From: Rhododendron vialii
Taxonomy: Eukaryota > Streptophyta > Magnoliopsida > Ericales > Ericaceae
Direction: 5' to 3'
Length of the DNA stretch: 64,000 nucleotides
Assembly (NCBI RefSeq): GCF_030253575.1
Contig: NC_080559.1
Span: 35,067,001-35,131,000 of the forward strand
Shown here piece by piece: positions 57,141 through 64,000 of this stretch. The notes under the pieces were generated by a model. It searched no databases. It was not told where the DNA came from and saw only the letters and a list, made by a program, of their open reading frames with translations. Position numbers and translations under genes: made by a program. The first letter of the stretch is position 1; each line of letters begins with the position of its first letter.

Positions 57141-60100
57141 ATGGCGAATCAGTCCTCCTCCTCCTCCACATATCCGATCCTCTGCGCCTCCTTCAATCAG
57201 GATAACAGGTAGCGTACGCTGCGTACAGTTCATATACATGGTTTGAATTGCATCTGTTGATTTTCGTATTTAGGACAGAGTAATTTAAGGTTGTGTTTTT
57301 CGCTTCTTCTTTTTTGGGTGATTAATTGTTGAGTTCTGAATTTCTCAGTTGTTTTGCGATTGGGACGAGGGATGGGTTCAAAATATTTGATTCCAATACA
57401 GGAAGGCTATGTTATGAACGAGGCAAGTATGTCATGAAAGTTGGAAGTTGGAAGTGTTTTACTTAGTTAATTGCTAGTTGTGCTAATGGAATTTATTGCT
57501 TGCCGATCAACAAAAAAAAGGGGGAATTTATTGCTTTTTTTTTAAAAAAAATTTCTCTTTGGTTAATAGAGTCTGTAAAAATGAAGTTACATAATGCGGA
57601 TGCATGAGCAGGAGAGAAAGCAGAAGCAAGAGCGTGATAACTCCTTTCGAAAACATCCCAAACCACTAAAGTTCGTGGGAGTGAGGATTGAGAGTGGGAA
57701 CACCCGCTCTCAGATCCTACTGGACAATATGTGACCTAGGTTAGAAGTGGTTAATTGAAGTTTGGGTGAGTCTTATTCCTAAGAGTAAAAGGTGTGGATA
57801 AAATCGATTTCCTTTTACAAAACAAATATGTAGGATATAGAAGTAAATTGAGATGGTGGGGAGAATCCGAGAATGCATTTGAAGGCATATATCAATTATG
57901 TTTATGTTTGTCATCTTAGATGCCGTAAAGCTTATTTGGTTTCAAGTATTAGCACTATTCTCATCAAATATGTTTCCTTTGTCAGCTATCGGAGCATTCA
58001 TCATCGTAGAGATGCTCTATTCTTCAAGCCTTCTTGCCATTGTGGGAGCTGGGGAACAGGTTACATGTTTGTGTAGTACTTTTTTTTAGATGGTGTAACA
58101 CTTCTAGCAAACTTTCATTGTTCTGTTGGCTTTTTCTGAATTCCGATTCTATGTTTCTCATTATGACCTGACTGGAACAGCCATCATTGTCACCACGTCG
58201 TCTTTGTTTATTCAATACTACAACTGGGACTGCCCTTCGAGAGCTGAATTTCTTGACTTCAGTCCTTGCTGTTTGTATAAACAAGAAAAGGTAAATATAA
58301 AGGGACTTGCAGTATTATGAATGGTGGAAATACAATAATTGGTATGACAATCCCTGTTTGATTTTGGAAGTCAAAATACATATTGCGGGAATCCCAAATT
58401 TTAAAATATTGTCAGTGTAGTTAAGGCATCAATTACAATTTTCAAAATGTGAGGCAGCAATTACTTTAGTATGTTTGGGTGCTAAATTGACTAAAGGAGG
58501 GGTCAGGTTATTTTGATTCAAGCTTAGTAGGATAGACACGAGGGGCTGATTTGTTGACAGGAACAGTTAATTTTGTGATACTGATGCTATGAACCAAGTA
58601 GTGGTGGCTGCCCTGTTGAGAGAGAGAGATGTGAATGTAATACAAATGATTTTGATACTGTAAACCAGATTGTCTAATTGTTTGAGTTGTCCCGATCTGC
58701 TGGAAGTTACTGTTGGCTCATTCAAAAAGCTCATCTCTTCTTCCTGAAGTAGTTTATTTGAATGTGCAGATTGATTGTTGTTTTGCAAGAAAAGACATAC
58801 GTATATGACATAAACAGTCTCGCTATCTTGGACACAATAGATACTGTGCCAAATTTAAAAGGTGAGTAGATATCTTGTTTTTACAGTTTGACTGAACTCA
58901 CGATTTTGTTCTATCGACACGCTTTTCAAACACTGTTTTGTTGTTAGCTTAATTTGCCAACTGATGGTAGAATTTCTTGTTTGAATAGTGGCATGCCATC
59001 ATATTTCCGACTTTATGATAGTGCTTGGATCTTAATTTGCACTTTCCTGTAATTTTAAGACTACATGAGCTGAAGAGCATGGATTGTCTGATTGATTTCT
59101 GCTATCTCCAATTTAATTTATCTCCTCAGGACTTTGTGCATTTTCCCCAAGTTTGGATGGTTGCTTCTTGGCTCTTCCAGCAAGTACTGCAAAAGGATCT
59201 GTGTTAGTCTACAATGTCATGGAACTCCATTCTCACTGCGAGGTTATTAATCTTATGATGCTTTTTAATATATAATGCTCAATGCATGAGTTGATGGTAT
59301 GATTAATTGTAGCCTTGTTACTATTTTTTGCTTATTTGAATTTCTTCTTTGAACTTTCTATCATAAGTCTAGTTATCTTTCAGATAGATGCTCATCGCTC
59401 ACCACTGGCTGCAATGGTTCTTTCTTCAAATGGGATGTACATTGCAACAGCATCTGAACAGGGAACCATAATCAGAGTTCACCTAGTTTCAGAAGCGACT
59501 AAGGTGAAGCATCACAAATGCCTTTAATGGACTTCCAATATATCAAGTAGCTCTCTTACCTATTACTCCCTCTGTCTCATCTTCTTGATCATATATGGGA
59601 TTTCGAACTTTTCAAGGGGCATGCAACTAATTTGATTCCATAGAAATCCAAGGGCATTATTTCTTAATTTGTTCCTACTTTTTTCCGCTACAAAAGCATT
59701 TATGGCTATTTACAAAGGATAATTTTGAAAAGTTACAAACTTTTTGCTTTGACACCCCACATATGGACGTGCTAAGAATATAGGAGGGATGGAGGGGTTC
59801 TTCTTTGATGAACTTCTTAATTTGAGATTTCTTGAATGAGTGATTTCAAGTGCAAGCCCATGAAATGGCTCGACCATGTTCCATATCTTTGTGTTGCTGC
59901 CTGATTCCATTAGTGATGCACCATTTTGACCTTAGTTAATTTCACTTTCAACCTCAACTTCACTTTATGTCATATCTCTATTTAAATGCTTGGAGTTGAA
60001 GGTACAGAACCTAACTATTCTATCTTTATCAGTCTTATAACTTCCGAAGGGGAACATACCCATCAACTATATTTTCATTGTCATTCGGGCCATCCATGCA

Positions 60101-62429
60101 ACATCCAGATACTCTTGTAGCCACAAGCTCTTCAGGTTCTGTTCATGCTTTTTCTCTGGGATTCAATATAAACCAAAGGTAAGAACTAAATCTAACTTCT
60201 TCCTAGTATGCCACTTGACTTGGCTATCATGTACATATATACATATCTCTATATGCAGCCATTGGCACTAGAGTGACCTTGGGCCTTGACAAGGTGCAAA
60301 AAGATGGTTGTAAAAGTTTGTAAAGTCCTTGGAAGCTTTTCCACCAGCTTTTGGCGTATGGTCGTGGGGCACTCTGGTCCGGTGTACTAGTTTATGCTTG
60401 AAATCTTCACTACTATTGGCAACAAACATGCATAACCTAGTAAGATATGTTACTTTGCTACTCTTATTTAAACTTGCTTCAGCCTACTTATTTTTCTATC
60501 AATCTGAAGCTTGTTATTGTAGACAGCATCTTGTGAGTGTTCTACTGCTCTCTTTTTCGAGTCATGCTATGTGCACCGACACATTTGTAGGGAAACCGTA
60601 CAGACCGGCCGCGTCGGGCCGTCTCCGGCCACCGGACGGCCGATCCGAGCCGTCCAAAAAAATTTTTAAAAAAAACCGAGGGGCCCTCGCGGGAATCAAC
60701 GGCATCCGATGTGTGCATGGTGCTTGATCTAAACACCCTTTACATATACATGAAAAAAGGGTGTTTAGATCAAGCACCATGCACACATCGGATGCCGTTG
60801 ATTCCCGCGCAAGGCCCCTCGGTTTTTTTTTTTAAAATTTTTGGACGGCTCGGATCGGCCGTCCGGTGGCCGGAGACGGCCCGGCGCAGCTGGTCGGTAT
60901 GGTTTCCCTACAAATGGTTGGTACGTATATCATTTCTGCTCTTTTTCTTGGGCCCATTCTTCATTTTGTGCTTTCCCTTTTATGGGAGAATTCCCCAATG
61001 ACTTCTCATTGTTACCTTTTGGTTTCTAGTGTTCTGTTTGTTTTTCTTCAATAACACTGCCTAATATTTTGTTGATGTTTATGTACTCAAACAATTGCAT
61101 TCAGTGCATATCTAACTTACAGATGTGGCATCTAACGATTTGCAAAGTCAATTAATCTATTTTGCCATGTTAATGCTTACAGAAGCAGAAGATCTACTGG
61201 TATCCTCGGATCGATAATGCCGGAATCAGTTAATGATGCCTTGGATCCAGCTCATCATCATGTACTCCATAATGGTTTTCCAGCGGGAGTGAAAAGGTGA
61301 AGCATTTATGAACCTTTACAAAATGATGGTGGACTTCTCCCTTTGTCCCTTTTGTTTGTCCATTTTTTCCAACTTTTAGGGGATCCTAGTTATTGCACTT
61401 AGTCACTTGCAAAGTTTCAACTTTTCAAAACTACCCTTCAACATTTTTAAGCTATATGCCATTCACTAATGCAAGCTATTCAAATTCCAAAAGGAAATGG
61501 GCGGAGATGGAACGTTGCAGATTTTGGAGCATTGACTTTTCAAAAAGGAGAAGCATTGTTGTACATTCCAGAGAAACATCACTTGATTTGTTAGTTACAT
61601 CAGTTTTAATCTGTAACCAGGGGAGCTGCCACTGATGACCAACAAAATTACTTCTCACTCAACATATTCATTATGAAATGTTAACACTGGTTTACCCTAA
61701 TGTTTATGGCACTTCTTATTGTAGTCATATTTTTTCAGTCACGAAGAGACTTCATTTATCTTTTTCTGTAGCATATTCACTCAATGATGTGCCTGGTGCA
61801 GTTATGCAGTGATTCGCAAGGTTGATAAAGTTGCTGACTCTATAGCTGAATCTGTGGCATGTAGGTAAGTTCGCTGATGTTGTGATTACCCCTTGATAAG
61901 TTATGCCGTTTTATGTTTTATTGGTTTTGCATCTAAGTTATGTTTTCGCTTTGCCACTTTTGAGTTTATTTATAGCATCGTATTCCCAATCTTTGGAAAG
62001 TTTATTGAAAGTCATCAACTATGCAATATATGGAGTAATTTTTGAAAGCTCGTTGTGCAAATCCTCTCTTTTGTTCTATGGAAGATCGTCGTCATAATTT
62101 GTTCTCATGCATATATGCTATTCTGCTGCTGGTTGTTTCTATGATTGATTGCACAGCTTTAGTCGTGAGAGGGAGTTCGGTAGTCTTCATGTAATTCACC
62201 ATTTCATATGCTTTGTTGACCTTTACTCGTAATCTCGGGTCTATTATCTACCTTTTGTATTAAATTTCTGTTCCTGAAATTTGTCAGGGCCACTGTATCC
62301 ATAATCACTTCCAGTGGTTACTTCCTGGAGTATACCTTAAGCATCAACCATCAGAATGAATCCTCGTGGATATTGGAGCGTGAATTCAATCTTTTGACAG
62401 TGATCTCTGAGGGAACCATCAACTCATGA
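57141..62429 (+). CDS. ATG18b: Autophagy-related protein 18b (WIPI/PROPPIN)
   Basis: This encodes a seven-bladed WD40 beta-propeller of the PROPPIN family that binds PI3P on the growing autophagosome. Exons: 57141-57208, 57349-57422, 57986-58059, 58181-58290, 58770-58861, 59130-59242, 59384-59503, 60033-60178, 61183-61296, 61802-61864 and 62288-62429. Phases agree and give 371 residues. It starts MANQSSSS...YPILCASFNQD; blocks SLSPRRLCLFNTTTGTALRE, VVLQEKTYVYDI, HRSPLAAMVLSSNGMYIATA and RVHLVSEATK are typical of plant ATG18b. The lipid-binding FRRG motif is residues 221-224. All introns are GT-AG except intron 2, which starts GCAAGT. Intron 8 holds a foldback element. In Arabidopsis ATG18b also neighbours SARK. 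A 23-bp extra exon near 62157-62179 is possible but would break the frame. Confidence 0.96.
60582..60916. mobile_element. Foldback MITE in ATG18b intron 8 (335 bp)
   Basis: It is nearly perfectly palindromic. CATTTGTAGGGAAACC at the left pairs with GGTTTCCCTACAAATG at the right; GGACGGCCGATCCGAGCCGT pairs with ACGGCTCGGATCGGCCGTCC; the centre is GGGTGTTTAGATCAAGCACC with its complement. The loop is about 10 bp near 60750. It is GC-rich compared with its surroundings. It has no transposase, and no matching target duplication was found. Confidence 0.8.
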
Positions 62430-63902
62430 ATGACATGAATCATCTCGTTTCTTGGCCTCAAAACTTGTCGTTAAGGGACTTCTCAAATATGCAACATTTT
62501 CTTGGAGGTTGGGAACGTTGATGTTCCTTAACTATTTACAGACATAAGAGAAAACACTGGTACAATAAGGACGATGAAGCTGTCTACGGGATGGATTCAG
62601 CCTTCGGGCATATAGTTTAGTAAAGCAAGGGATGACAATTGCACATTGTTGCATTCAATATGTCGCATATGTATACATTCACGTAGGTATTCACTTCCGT
62701 TGAGCTATGTAAAAGAATGACATCAGAAGAATCATACAAAGAAGGGATGTGTGCTTTATAGATATACATATCGTGAAATATAGGCATCATCCGTGTATGG
62801 ATTTCTGTATATGCTTGGGCTGTAGTCTTTGTTTGCTGATTTTGATGCATGTGGATCTCAGCTTACTAACATATGAGCATTGTACCAAGGACGACATAGG
62901 GGTGTGATTGTGATTGTCGTGGGTTCTCAACATGAATCTCAGTGGTTTTCTATCTGAATTTAACCTATCCTGTGGGGAAAGAAAGATTCAGGCTTCAATT
63001 CTTTCTACTTCCTTCTGCCGTTGCCCTTGAAGTTATCTTTCTTGAACATCAGAAGGTCTTGGTCACTAATCTCTCAAGCTCTTTACACATAAGTTGATCA
63101 ATTAATATTACGTTATGAGAACTCTGGTTGGGTTGGCATCTTGAATTTATGAAAGGAAACGCAAATTCAAGGAATTTTCCTCATTGCATTTCCTATGTAA
63201 ATGAAGAAGAATTCTTTTTAGTATCATAATTGAACACGTTCAATGAAACGCCACACGTAATGAGGAACTATTTACACTGCTCACGGTGTCTGGGTAGGTT
63301 TGGAAAATCCCCCCCATGCATATGATTTCTTCCGTGCAACTCAACACATATAACATATTCATCCAGACATAGCGCATATACGACGTATATTTTTTGTTGG
63401 AAAAAATACAATGTATTCGGCAAATCTAGAAAACAAGTTCCATTAGAAACGATAAAGTGAAATACATATTACAGAATCCAAGAACCGATTCAAAATATGA
63501 GTAAACTGTAATAGCGATACAAAATCAAATCAGTTACACACAATATCCTTAAAACATATTTGCCACCTACCAGAGAGTGTTGAGGTTTATCGGCATCTGT
63601 CTCCCAGGAGTTATCCAATTAGGACCACTACTCACGGAACACCACCGTGAGTGGTCTTGGCAAACTGACTCAGTGTCTAGCTCTCTCTCACGCAAAGAAT
63701 GAACTCAAGAAAAGTAGTATGGAACTCGGAAGTGGCGTGTTGATCCAAAAAACAAAATACATACATATATACATCAAGGTGACTATTGTTGTGTGGAGGA
63801 ATCAATACGGGAAACTCCCAGAATGCATTCTGCCATAATTCATGCCATCATGGGGTCTTCAATAGCTGCAAAGTAACTAACGTAATGTCCATAATCATTG
63901 AA
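62430..63902. other. ATG18b 3' flank and spacer
   Basis: 3' untranslated region and spacer. CCACTACTCACGG..CCGTGAGTGG-type short dyad at about 63624-63654. No gene is supported on the plus strand. Confidence 0.5.
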
Positions 63903-64000
63903 TCATAGGAGGCCTTTCGGTTGCCTCGGAAGACCCTCTAAATTCCCTCCAACTTCATTCACCATAATCTGGAAAGTTCCAACATCGTTCACCAAAGAGA
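63903..64000 (-). CDS. Possible carboxyl terminus of a minus-strand gene (partial)
   Basis: Minus-strand reading from 63998 is open for 31 codons to TGA at 63905-63903: VNDVGTFQIMVNEVGGNLEG, LPRQPKGLL. The composition looks like protein and it runs off the window edge. No family is recognised, and a 31-codon frame is weak evidence. Confidence 0.3.
   Translation of the reverse strand, partial: SLVNDVGTFQIMVNEVGGNLEGLPRQPKGLL

Noticed and set aside
62157-62179. Extra 23-bp exon of ATG18b
   Set aside because: It is bounded by AG and GT, but inclusion puts the last exon out of frame; skipping it gives the conserved RATVSIIT...GYF ending.

Overview
Organism and type. This is nuclear DNA of a flowering plant, almost certainly a eudicot. 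The genes have many short introns, mostly GT-AG. The spacers are AT-rich and full of MITEs, LTR-retrotransposon remains and GA/CT microsatellites. The five intact genes are NUP43, a heptahelical PAQR-type receptor (HHP), a gamma-glutamyl peptidase (GGP), an LRR-II receptor kinase of the SARK type, and ATG18b. From memory, their Arabidopsis relatives sit on one short stretch of chromosome 4 (about At4g30510-At4g30550 and At4g30840-At4g30850), so the window looks microsyntenic with it. I cannot name the species. Layout. 1-3.0 kb: a broken HISN1 (ATP phosphoribosyltransferase) piece between Stowaway-like termini. 4.4-7.7 kb: NUP43, minus strand, with a MITE in intron 1. 8.9-12.1 kb: HHP, minus strand. 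12.1-16.8 kb: spacer with one Harbinger-like MITE nested in another. 16.8-18.5 kb: decayed PPR gene and a 322-bp tandem duplication. 19.2-21.3 kb: an ATXR4-like SET fragment and unidentified exon-like pieces. 23.5-24.8 kb: GGP, minus strand. 25-29 kb: Helitron ends, a hAT MITE and a Harbinger-like MITE. 29.4-32.1 kb: a probable solo LTR with a 5-bp target duplication. 32.6-35.5 kb: a 5'-end Athila-like Ty3/gypsy remnant (LTR, primer-binding site, broken gag). 35.5-41 kb: spacer with foldback elements. 41.65-46.9 kb: SARK-type kinase, plus strand. 47.9-56.5 kb: a tandem segmental duplication; each copy carries head-to-head inverted fragments of a Lung-7TM (GOST-type) receptor gene followed by a stray copy of exon 4 of the neighbouring kinase. 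57.1-62.4 kb: ATG18b, plus strand, with a foldback element in intron 8. 63.9-64.0 kb: end of a possible further minus-strand gene. The intact genes are unrelated housekeeping or signalling genes (nuclear pore, membrane receptor, glutathione-conjugate processing, senescence/defence kinase, autophagy) and do not form one pathway. The most unusual feature is the duplicated inverted-repeat locus beside the kinase: it could be transcribed into long hairpin RNA that matches a 7TM receptor gene elsewhere in the genome. That is inference and untested.
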